A DNA stretch of 5,068 nucleotides from Candidatus Omnitrophota bacterium (GTDB taxonomy: Bacteria; Omnitrophota; Gorgyraeia; Gorgyraeales; Gorgyraeaceae). The notes below the pieces were generated by a model. That model was not told where the DNA came from. It did not search any database and saw nothing but the letters and a program-made list of their open reading frames with translations. Positions 1 to 5,068 of the stretch are shown here, one piece after another (the first letter of the stretch is position 1; each line of letters starts with the position of its first letter). The stretch spans positions 1 through 5,068 of the forward strand of contig JAHIUV010000195.1 in the NCBI GenBank assembly GCA_018817035.1, read 5' to 3'. Made by a program: the position numbers and the translations under genes.

Positions 1-126
1 ACAAACTCTGCTGACTTTGAAACTTCTCGACTTCGCCCCTGACAATATTGTTCGAGCTTGTCGAGAACATAAAGCTTGGGGCTACGCTCGAAGAATATTG
101 TTTGAAATATTCAAAAGTCAGCAAAC
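1..126. repeat. Structured intergenic repeat, copy A
   Basis: Second copy of the repeat at 3061-3208, in the same orientation; the left edge may continue beyond the window. It has near-terminal inverted repeats: tgctgactttgaa (9-21) against ttcaaaagtcagca (110-123), complementary apart from one extra A. Internal pairs are ttctcgac (24-31) with gtcgagaa (60-67), and caatattgttcgagc (43-57) with gctcgaagaatattg (86-100, 14 of 15). It begins about 15 bases beyond the glgP stop codon in the minus-strand direction. No open frame of interest and no transposase are seen. It may form the 3' RNA structure of the glgP transcript. Confidence 0.85.
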
Positions 127-141
127 TATTTTACAGTATCA

Positions 142-2910
142 TTAGATATCCGTATAGACCTTTTCCATGCCTCTTATCATCTCTGTTACTGAGGAAACAG
201 CCCGCATCTCTATGGCTGACTCCGCGTCTGATATGCGCTCAGGCCAATTTTGGGCCATGTTTAAATTAATGATAGGCCTGATCCTTACCTTGAACCTTAA
301 TACTTCTTTTTTATCAAGGATAAAGCTCCTGCTCTCGGAAACAAAATTTCCTAACAGGGGGTCTATAATGCCTTCATAAGAAAATGCGCCGCTGCCTTCC
401 TCTCTGACACGTGTCATCTGGATAGCCTGAGTTTCGACAAGGCCGTTCTGCTTTAACAATATAGAGACTTCCACTGCTTCAGGCAATATCTCACCCAGGC
501 CTATAACCGCTCTTACTTTTACAGGCTCAATAGTACCGTCATTCCTGTACTGCGCAGTAAAATTAGCAGGGGGTTGTTTTAAAAACTTTACTTCTTTTAA
601 CAGCGCTTCCTGGCCCTTAACCTGGCCTGCCACTTTTTTTAAATACTCATTGCCCAGCGGGCGCGACGACTCTATGCCTGGCGCGTAATATTTTTCCACG
701 TAATCCCCGAGCATGCGGTCTGTCCCAAAATGGATCACTCCGACCCTAAGGGATTCCCTCATCACAGACAGCCATTTATGCGAACGCATATTGTATTGCG
801 GTATTATAAATTCCTCAAGTTCCCTGTAAAAATCATGGATATCCCTAAAAAGTATGGCATTTACATGATTAACCATCCATTTTCTCATGAAACCTGTGGG
901 TATACCGGCGTTTATCCCCCCGCTAACACAGTGTTTTTGTCCGCTCGTAGCAGAGGCTTCCTTGGGGACAGGTGTAATCTCAGGATAGCTCAGCCAGATA
1001 TCAGCTCCCTGGACAAGATAATGCGCCATGTCCAGATTGTAGTTTTCCAAGAATATAACCTGTCCTTCAATACCTGAATTTTCCAGATTTTTAATATGCC
1101 TATGTATGTTCTTTATTATCTCTTTTCCGCCGCCGGTATCTGTCGGGTGAGCTTTACCGGCAAATATGATCTGCACGGGCTTACCGCTGTCCTTAGCTTC
1201 TTTCAGTATGCGCTTTATCCTCTCAAAATCACCGCTGAATATCCAATCGCTCCTTTTGTAAGTCGCGAACCTCCTGGCCACCACTATGGTCAGGGCGTCG
1301 GGATCCAATAGTTTTTCCGCTTCCGCGATCCTCTCCGCGGACTCATTGTTCCTCTCTCTCTGGGCCTTCACAGATACCCGTACAAAATCTACCAGTTTAT
1401 TTTTATATTCCTTATGCGTTTCCCATAGCTCTCCATCAGATATCCTGTTTATAGCCTCATTTAAAACTGCTTTTATGGCAACATCATCCTGTAGATTGAT
1501 TTTATCAAAAGCAGTTGTGTTTATAACTTCATCTACCTTGTCCGCTATCAGCTTTTGCATTCCCGGAGACTGCCAGTACGGCAGGTTAATGCCATTCAGC
1601 ACTTCCCCTATTACATGTCCTTGCCATAGCTTACGCGCGACCCCGCCATGCTCTTCGCTGACACCGTTTCTCAACCTGCTGGTATTCAGCAAAAACTTAG
1701 CCATGTTAAATACATTGCCCTGTTTCCCTAAGGCAAAAACTTTTTCTATTTCTTTTTCGCGGCCCTTTAAATAATACGAGAAAAGATATCTCATCTCACC
1801 TATGTCAAACTTCCAGTTGCCATCGTCTATAGGCGTATGAAGAGTAAAAAGGCTCTTGTAATACACTTTGACCAGTGCCTCTTCAAAGCTCAATCCTTCC
1901 TTATCCATCATGTCTTTTATCAGACTCACCATGACAAAACCCGCGTGGCTTTCATTTAAATGAAGAAATGACGGTTTTATGCCCAACTCCTCAAAAAGCA
2001 TGGATCCGCCTATGCCTAATAAATACGACTGATAAAGATCTATTTTATGGTCTCCGGAATAAAGTTTACTCGTAATAGCTCTCACCCACTCTTCATTTTG
2101 CTCTATATCAGTGTCCATTAGATAAAGTTTTATTCTTCCTACATTAACCTCCCAGACTTTCGCATGGACAACCATACTATACATGAAAAACTCCAAGACC
2201 AAAGGTTTACCGTCTTTACCAACAACCTCTTTTTTAGGGAGTTTTAAAAAATCATCATCACTGTAGTATTCTTCCTGTTCTCCCTCAGCGCTGATCCTCT
2301 GCGTAAAATATCCGTTCTTATAACAAAGGCCTATTCCTATGCCTTTAATGCCCTTATCGCTCATCTCCCTTAAATGGTCGCCTGCCAAAGCACCCAGTCC
2401 GCCTGACTGAAGATTCTGAAATACCCCTAATTCAAGCGAAAAATACGCTACTACGTCGTCTTTGATTTCAGGATAATTCACGCCGCACCATGTTTCTTTA
2501 GACGGATCCATATATTCACGGAAAGACCTCGTCAAGTCCGCATACGCTAACAGAAAATCCTTATTTTTTATCAGTTCTGATATCTTATCTTTCCCAAGGT
2601 GCTCCAGAAATAAAAAAGGGGTTTCGCTTACTTCTTTACTGTTCCAGAGATCATTATCCATTATCTCGAACAATTCTCCGGCCTTGTAGTTCCATTGGAA
2701 CCATAAGTTTTGTGAGATATCAAAAAAATCTTTGCGGACTGTATCCGGGGTTATTTTGCTGAGATCGAGCTCAACGATAGTTTTCATTTTCTCCATTCTA
2801 TCTGAGCTTTTTATCGGGATCCTGAGATTAGAACCTTCCGCGCAGGCCGCATTGAGCAGAAAAAAAATAGCGGCCGCGAGATTCACAAAGCAATCTCTTC
2901 TAAACACCAT
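142..2910 (-). CDS. glgP: Alpha-glucan (glycogen/maltodextrin) phosphorylase, GT35, with signal-like N-terminus
   Basis: PLP-dependent phosphorolysis of alpha-1,4-glucans to glucose 1-phosphate. The 922-residue product belongs to the branch of GT35 distant from E. coli GlgP/MalP. Motifs: YFSLELGV at 156-163, SGGLGALAGDHL at 169-180 (glucan/phosphate loop), GIGLCYKNGYFTQ at 192-204, LHLNESHAGF at 316-325, LHTPIDDGN at 357-365, VVARRFATYKR at 543-553, FAGKAHPTD at 583-591, and EASATSGQK at 651-659 with Lys659 as the PLP Schiff-base lysine (usual form EASGTSGMK). Residues 780-880 resemble the beta-rich C-terminal domain seen in this branch. Oddities: the first 24 residues look like a signal peptide (MVFRRD, a hydrophobic stretch, then ACA before EGS), unexpected for an enzyme that needs cytosolic phosphate and PLP. 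The usual NGVH of the branch reads NGIN at 439-442, and HCVSGG follows the PLP lysine where the family usually has KAALNGG-like sequence. The start at 2910 is backed by AAAAGG; internal ATGs at codons 39 and 42 would give a cytosolic form. The family call is firm; the exact substrate and location are open. Confidence 0.9.
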   Translation of the reverse strand: MVFRRDCFVNLAAAIFFLLNAACAEGSNLRIPIKSSDRMEKMKTIVELDLSKITPDTVRKDFFDISQNLWFQWNYKAGELFEIMDNDLWNSKEVSETPFLFLEHLGKDKISELIKNKDFLLAYADLTRSFREYMDPSKETWCGVNYPEIKDDVVAYFSLELGVFQNLQSGGLGALAGDHLREMSDKGIKGIGIGLCYKNGYFTQRISAEGEQEEYYSDDDFLKLPKKEVVGKDGKPLVLEFFMYSMVVHAKVWEVNVGRIKLYLMDTDIEQNEEWVRAITSKLYSGDHKIDLYQSYLLGIGGSMLFEELGIKPSFLHLNESHAGFVMVSLIKDMMDKEGLSFEEALVKVYYKSLFTLHTPIDDGNWKFDIGEMRYLFSYYLKGREKEIEKVFALGKQGNVFNMAKFLLNTSRLRNGVSEEHGGVARKLWQGHVIGEVLNGINLPYWQSPGMQKLIADKVDEVINTTAFDKINLQDDVAIKAVLNEAINRISDGELWETHKEYKNKLVDFVRVSVKAQRERNNESAERIAEAEKLLDPDALTIVVARRFATYKRSDWIFSGDFERIKRILKEAKDSGKPVQIIFAGKAHPTDTGGGKEIIKNIHRHIKNLENSGIEGQVIFLENYNLDMAHYLVQGADIWLSYPEITPVPKEASATSGQKHCVSGGINAGIPTGFMRKWMVNHVNAILFRDIHDFYRELEEFIIPQYNMRSHKWLSVMRESLRVGVIHFGTDRMLGDYVEKYYAPGIESSRPLGNEYLKKVAGQVKGQEALLKEVKFLKQPPANFTAQYRNDGTIEPVKVRAVIGLGEILPEAVEVSILLKQNGLVETQAIQMTRVREEGSGAFSYEGIIDPLLGNFVSESRSFILDKKEVLRFKVRIRPIINLNMAQNWPERISDAESAIEMRAVSSVTEMIRGMEKVYTDI

Positions 2911-2915
2911 AATAA

Positions 2916-2921
2916 CCTTTT
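2916..2921 (-). promoter_or_regulatory. Ribosome-binding site deciding the glgP start
   Basis: AAAAGG on the minus strand lies five bases before the ATG at 2910. It supports translation from that ATG and hence inclusion of the signal-like N-terminus. A competing GGAG lies three bases before an internal ATG (codon 42). Confidence 0.6.
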
Positions 2922-2946
2922 CTAAAACCTAAAATAATCAAGATAC

Positions 2947-2972
2947 AAAAAAAGCCACTTCCCAGGGCCTTT
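2947..2972 (-). terminator. Terminator-like hairpin in glgP leader (possible attenuator)
   Basis: On the minus strand AAAGGCC (2972-2966) pairs with GGCTTTT (2956-2950), seven pairs with one G-U and a nine-base loop, and a run of seven T (2953-2947) follows, overlapping the base of the stem. This is the form of a rho-independent terminator. It lies about 30 bases after the predicted glgP transcription start and about 37 bases before the glgP ATG, so it would act on the leader rather than on a gene end. The plus strand also shows a weaker T-rich flank. The stem is short, so it may be leaky; regulated termination is an inference. Confidence 0.5.
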
Positions 2973-3008
2973 CGTTTTATTCAAATTTTATACCTGTTAA
3001 CTGAGTGA

Positions 3009-3038
3009 ATTATAGCAAATAACAGCCTTACGGGTCAA
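3009..3038 (-). promoter_or_regulatory. Strong sigma70-type promoter for glgP
   Basis: Minus strand: TTGACC (3038-3033, 5 of 6 to TTGACA), an 18-base spacer, then TATAAT (3014-3009) preceded by TGC, forming an extended -10. The expected start is near 3002, giving a leader of about 92 bases before the glgP ATG at 2910. It lies immediately downstream of repeat copy B, so glgP is probably transcribed separately from the protease gene. Confidence 0.75.
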
Positions 3039-3060
3039 GGATCTTTATGTTGCTATCGCA

Positions 3061-3208
3061 ATAAACTCTACTAACTTCGAAACTTCTCGACCTCACCCTT
3101 GACAATATTGTTCGAGCTTGTCGAGAACTGATCACCCTTTTTGATATTAGTATATCTTCTCGACTTCCTTCGGTCGCTCGAAGAATATTGTTCAAAGTAT
3201 GCAAAAGT
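3061..3208. repeat. Structured intergenic repeat, copy B
   Basis: Positions 3061-3120 match 1-60 of the window at 53 of 60 bases, 3121-3128 match exactly, and 3175-3208 match 85-118 at 30 of 34. The middle differs in length (46 bases here against 16 in copy A). It contains imperfectly complementary blocks: caatattgttcgagc (3103-3117) with gctcgaagaatattg (3176-3190), and cttctcgac (3083-3091 and again at 3156-3164) with gtcgagaa (3120-3127). It starts 12 bases after the protease stop codon (minus-strand direction) and ends about 22 bases before the phosphorylase -35 element. No coding potential is visible. The likely nature is a REP/MITE-like interspersed element or a gene-end RNA structure. 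Confidence 0.85.
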
Positions 3209-3220
3209 GTAAAACTAAGG

Positions 3221-3793
3221 CTATCTTTTCTGCAAAACCAGCTCTTTCTTCTCAGTATCTACCCTGAAAATGAAATTATCCAGGAAGGACATGCCGAGAA
3301 GGCCTTCTCCTTCTTTATCATCAAGGACAATGGCATCTACGTTGGTTACTCTTGCCCTGCCCAGCCTTACCTCTTTGATAGTCACTGCCTTACCCATTAC
3401 CGTACGGCCGTCGGCCAGCTGGCACTGGACTGACTTGGCTTTTCGTGTATTTATGCCAAGTTTCCTTGCTACGTCAGCCGTTATCTGTGTTGCCGAACAT
3501 CCTGTGTCCAGTATCAGCTTAGCCTTAAACCTGCGGTTTAAAAGCGTGTTAACATAAAATGCCCCGCACTTCTTTTCAAGGTTTACGACTTCTTTACCCA
3601 CAGCCATGTTAACGACTGTCTTTACGCCCTTACCTGTCAATTTAGCGGCGCCATAAACGACTTTACCGGTAGTCTTGGCAACCGCAAAAGTAGCTTTACC
3701 CGCGGCTCCTAAAGTCTTTCCGGCGGCAGAGCACCCATTAAGCAAAACCACCATCACCCACAATATAATTAAACCCCAAAATCGATTTTTCAT
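3221..3793 (-). CDS. Predicted lipoprotein with retropepsin-like (clan AA) aspartic protease domain
   Basis: The 190-residue product starts MKNRFWGLIILWVMVVLLNGC: a positive n-region, a hydrophobic core and a lipobox-like LLNGC (Cys21 would be lipidated; Asn at -2 is slightly unusual). Residues 25-70 form a Gly/Ala/Lys/Thr-rich linker with an approximate 11-residue period (ATFAVAKTTGK, VVYGAAKLTGK). Residues 72-190 form the protease domain: AKLILDTGCSATQIT with the catalytic DTG at 96-98, a middle part that may form the flap, and the hydrophobic-hydrophobic-Gly motif GLLGMSFL at 164-171 typical of retropepsin-fold single-domain proteases. Such enzymes act as homodimers, each subunit giving one Asp. 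The expected location is periplasmic, anchored to a membrane; the substrate is unknown. I chose the ATG at 3793 because the signal peptide begins there; an in-frame ATG at 3835 lies in the centre of the palindrome, has no ribosome-binding site and would add 14 residues before the signal. No functional partner is evident nearby. Confidence 0.82.
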   Translation of the reverse strand: MKNRFWGLIILWVMVVLLNGCSAAGKTLGAAGKATFAVAKTTGKVVYGAAKLTGKGVKTVVNMAVGKEVVNLEKKCGAFYVNTLLNRRFKAKLILDTGCSATQITADVARKLGINTRKAKSVQCQLADGRTVMGKAVTIKEVRLGRARVTNVDAIVLDDKEGEGLLGMSFLDNFIFRVDTEKKELVLQKR

Positions 3794-3799
3794 ATAAGA

Positions 3800-3827
3800 A
3801 TTATACCATAACTCCTTAACTTCACAA
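3800..3827 (-). promoter_or_regulatory. Candidate sigma70 promoter for protease gene, start point at the ATG
   Basis: On the minus strand a perfect TATAAT (3805-3800) is preceded by TGG, giving an extended -10 (TGnTATAAT). A TTGTGA (3827-3822, 4 of 6 to the consensus) lies 16 bases upstream, inside the 41-bp palindrome. The expected transcription start, seven bases past the -10, is position 3793, the A of the protease ATG, so the transcript would be leaderless. An AAGGAG at 3817-3812 lies 18 bases from that ATG, too far for a normal ribosome-binding site. The -10 is convincing by sequence, but promoter activity is inferred. Confidence 0.5.
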
Positions 3828-3855
3828 CAGTGCATTGCACTGTTGTGAAGTTAAG
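3815..3855. repeat. Perfect 41-bp palindrome (20-bp arms, 1-base centre)
   Basis: Left arm 3815-3834 (cttaacttcacaacagtgca) is exactly complementary to right arm 3836-3855 around the single base T3835; the next outer bases (C3814 and C3856) do not pair. It fills most of the 68-base gap between the dus stop codon and the protease start. In RNA it would form a very stable hairpin, but no U-tract follows on either strand, so it is not a standard intrinsic terminator. The arm nearest the protease covers the proposed -35 element of that gene and the first bases of an AAGGAG sequence. Possible roles are a large operator for a dimeric regulator, an mRNA processing or stability hairpin between dus and the protease gene, or a small inserted palindromic element. 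The palindrome is seen directly; its function is unknown. Confidence 0.95.
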
Positions 3856-3861
3856 CGCGAA

Positions 3862-4827
3862 TTACCCGCCTGTTTTTTCAAATCCGGCCATTATATCCAT
3901 TATGCCTTCCATGGTATTGATGCCGGCTATTCCTCTCCTGAGAGGTTTCGCGCCCCTGAACGAACGCGTGTACCAGATAAAAAACTTTTTAAAATGCAGG
4001 ATCCCTCTTTTCGTGCCATAAAAATCATTGGAGAGATTAAAATGGAATTTCATGACTTCCATGACTTCTTTAAGACCGGGCCTCGGTAACAATATCCCTT
4101 TTTCCATATATTCTTTTATCTCCCTGAATATCCATGGATTGCCCAAAGACCCGCGCGCTACGGTTATCGCGTCACAGCCTGTCTCGTCGAACATCTTTTT
4201 TGCCATGACCGCGTTCAATATATTCCCGCTGGCTATCATCGGGATCTTTATTCTTTTCTTTATTTCCGCTAATGTCCCGTAATCTACTTCCCCGCTATAC
4301 CCCTGGGACCTGGTGCGGCCATGGATAAAAATAGCTTTTATGCCCGCGTCCTCGCATAATAGCGCCGCGTCAAGGGCGCCTGAAGCGTCATTCCATCCCA
4401 GCCGTATTTTCACTGAAACAGGCTTACTACAATTCCTGACCACGGCCTTTAATAATCCGGCGAGTTTTTTCGGGGTTTTTAATAGAGTAGCGCCTTCACC
4501 TTTTGATACGACTTTTTTCTTGGGGCATGCGGCGTTAAAATCAACCAGACTGAAAGGATATTTCTCTATCTTTTCAAGCGCTTTCAGTATAAAATCTTCA
4601 CTCTCCCCCAGGAGCTGGACCCCCAGCGGCAATTCGTCGTCTGTAAATTTCAAAAGCTCAAAAGTTTTTTTGCTTGAGTGCGCCAGGGAACGGCAATGGA
4701 TCATCTCTAAAAAAGAGAATTCACATCCGAATTTACGGTTAAGCGTCCTGAAAGGCTTAGAACTGATGCCCGCCAGCGGAGGCGATATAAACGGGGTATT
4801 TAATTTTATGCCTCCGGGAGCGAACAT
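3862..4827 (-). CDS. dusB: tRNA-dihydrouridine synthase (DusB/NifR3 type)
   Basis: FMN-dependent enzyme that uses NAD(P)H to reduce specific uridines in tRNA to dihydrouridine in the cytoplasm. The 321-residue product has the usual family length. In order: PPLAGISSKPFR at 16-27 (FMN-binding start of the TIM barrel), VQLLGES at 70-76, NAACPKKKVV at 98-107 with catalytic Cys101, VKIRLGW at 139-145 with FMN-binding Lys140, IHGRTRSQGYSG at 168-179, IASGNI at 198-203 (normally ANGDI) and VARGSLGNPWIF at 223-234 (phosphate binding). The C-terminal helical part (YGTKRGILHFKKFFIWY, then LRRGI) fits DusB rather than DusA or DusC. I chose the ATG at 4827. The frame stays open upstream to an ATG at 4941, but that 38-residue extension lies entirely over the helicase coding sequence in another frame and shows no Dus homology. 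No strong Shine-Dalgarno precedes 4827, and the helicase stop is one base away, so re-initiation by terminating ribosomes is likely. The Dus family is certain; the DusB assignment is probable. Confidence 0.93.
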   Translation of the reverse strand: MFAPGGIKLNTPFISPPLAGISSKPFRTLNRKFGCEFSFLEMIHCRSLAHSSKKTFELLKFTDDELPLGVQLLGESEDFILKALEKIEKYPFSLVDFNAACPKKKVVSKGEGATLLKTPKKLAGLLKAVVRNCSKPVSVKIRLGWNDASGALDAALLCEDAGIKAIFIHGRTRSQGYSGEVDYGTLAEIKKRIKIPMIASGNILNAVMAKKMFDETGCDAITVARGSLGNPWIFREIKEYMEKGILLPRPGLKEVMEVMKFHFNLSNDFYGTKRGILHFKKFFIWYTRSFRGAKPLRRGIAGINTMEGIMDIMAGFEKTGG

Positions 4828-4828
4828 T

Positions 4829-5068
4829 TTATTTTTGGAATTTTCGATGCCTATTGTAGTTCCCTTGCTTCTGGTAGTGGCCTTGCTTCTGGTATTTTTT
4901 TTGCGCTGGCTTACCGCGGCCAGACCCGTGAAACTGTTCACTGGGCATGTCGGGGTGTTTTGATACCGGCAGTTGCGACCTGATAAGTTTTTCTATGGTT
5001 ACAACATCGCTACCCTGGTCAGGCGAAGCAAAAGATATCGCTCGTCCTATATGCCCTGCCCTTCCGGT
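4829..5068 (-). CDS. DEAD-box ATP-dependent RNA helicase, C-terminal end (partial, RhlE-like)
   Basis: The last 79 residues of a superfamily 2 RNA helicase whose 5' part lies beyond the window edge. The fragment opens with TGRAGHIGRAISF, the end of helicase motif VI (usual form HRxGRTGRAGxxGxA), whose arginines contact ATP. It is followed by SPDQGSDVVTIEKLIRSQLP, the segment that closes the second RecA-like domain in RhlE/CsdA-type helicases (typically a SPED...IEKLIG..LP pattern). The final 30 or so residues form a short basic tail rich in Lys, Gln, Tyr and Gly, containing a doubled YQKQG motif; such tails usually give non-specific RNA binding. The protein is expected in the cytoplasm, remodelling structured RNA during ribosome assembly or mRNA decay. 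The stop codon TAA is one base before the ATG of the dihydrouridine synthase gene, indicating a shared transcript. The family call is solid; the exact subfamily (RhlE versus DeaD/SrmB) is inferred from a short piece. Confidence 0.88.
   Translation of the reverse strand, partial: TGRAGHIGRAISFASPDQGSDVVTIEKLIRSQLPVSKHPDMPSEQFHGSGRGKPAQKKYQKQGHYQKQGNYNRHRKFQK
4856..4894 (-). repeat. 18-bp tandem duplication in helicase tail
   Basis: Two adjacent 18-bp units (4856-4873 and 4874-4891) match at 16 of 18 positions, and the match runs three bases further. They encode two consecutive copies of a Tyr-Gln-Lys-Gln-Gly unit in the basic C-terminal tail of the helicase. The period is a multiple of three, so the frame is kept. 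The likely origin is slippage in a tail under weak sequence constraint. Confidence 0.85.

Larger units (their letters stand above)
2911..3220. other. Non-coding region between protease gene and glgP
   Basis: This 310-bp stretch has no convincing gene. From the protease side it holds repeat copy B (3208-3061), the glgP promoter (3038-3009), a leader of about 92 bases with a terminator-like hairpin (2972-2947) and the glgP ribosome-binding site (2921-2916). The leader also contains AT-rich sequence with no recognised riboswitch fold. Confidence 0.8.

Noticed and set aside
2922..2984. Possible 20-residue leader peptide starting at TTG in the glgP leader
   Set aside because: It has a rare start codon and only a weak AGG upstream, and it overlaps the terminator-like hairpin. 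It could be an attenuator peptide rich in aromatic residues, but the support is too thin to annotate.
1..3208. Composite transposon with the two repeats as ends carrying glgP
   Set aside because: There is no transposase and no target-site duplication, and the repeats sit at gene ends in the manner of interspersed intergenic elements.
3807..3817. AAGGAG followed by a minimal ATG-GTA-TAA frame before the protease gene
   Set aside because: The spacing is only two bases and the frame is two codons; it overlaps the -10 box and is more simply explained by the promoter.
3794..3835. Upstream in-frame ATG of the protease at 3835
   Set aside because: It arises from the centre of the palindrome, which gives the same seven-residue start (MHCCEVK) on both strands. 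It has no ribosome-binding site and would put 14 residues ahead of a good lipoprotein signal.
4828..4941. Upstream extension of the dus frame by 38 codons to an ATG at 4941
   Set aside because: It overlaps the helicase tail in another frame, its Lys/Arg/Ser/Thr-rich sequence has no Dus similarity, and the family's barrel begins just after the ATG at 4827.
4313..4963. Long plus-strand open frame (216 codons) opposite dus, and similar ones at 1286-1774 and 730-1077
   Set aside because: They lie antisense to well-supported genes, their products show no recognisable domain, and their composition fits the complement of real coding sequence.

Overview
The window holds four genes, all read from the minus strand, so the story runs from high to low coordinates. 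The base composition is moderate. The combination of a divergent GT35 glucan phosphorylase carrying an N-terminal secretion-like segment with a small DTG aspartic-protease lipoprotein suggests a Gram-negative, uncultivated-type bacterium. My best guess is the Omnitrophota/PVC neighbourhood, but this is an impression from protein style, not a demonstrated assignment.

Layout on the minus strand. (1) 5068-4829: the C-terminal end of a DEAD-box RNA helicase (RhlE-like), beginning inside motif VI and finishing in a short basic Gln/Lys/Tyr-rich tail. (2) 4827-3862: a tRNA-dihydrouridine synthase of the DusB/NifR3 type, whose ATG lies one base beyond the helicase stop codon; the two RNA-handling genes are almost certainly co-transcribed. 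(3) 3855-3815: a perfect 41-bp palindrome in the 68-base gap that follows. (4) A promoter-like TGG-TATAAT whose predicted start point falls on the ATG of the next gene. (5) 3793-3221: a predicted lipoprotein with a retropepsin-type (clan AA) aspartic-protease domain. (6) 3220-2911: a 310-bp non-coding stretch with a structured repeat (copy B), a strong sigma70-type promoter and a terminator-like hairpin inside the leader of the next gene. (7) 2910-142: an alpha-glucan (glycogen/maltodextrin) phosphorylase of the 'distant' GT35 branch with an unexpected signal-peptide-like N-terminus. (8) 126-1: a second copy of the structured repeat (copy A).

How the parts relate. Helicase and Dus form an RNA-metabolism pair. 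The protease and the phosphorylase look like separately expressed units, each with its own promoter candidate. Both repeat copies begin within about 16 bases after the stop codon of the gene upstream of them and lie in the same orientation, so they flank the phosphorylase as direct repeats and may act as 3'-end RNA structures.

The most unusual signals are the gene-end repeat family, the 41-bp palindrome overlapping a probably leaderless promoter, and the phosphorylase with a secretion-like leader behind an attenuator-like hairpin. I see no mobile-element enzymes, CRISPR array, tRNA or rRNA, and no complete multi-gene defence or biosynthetic system.
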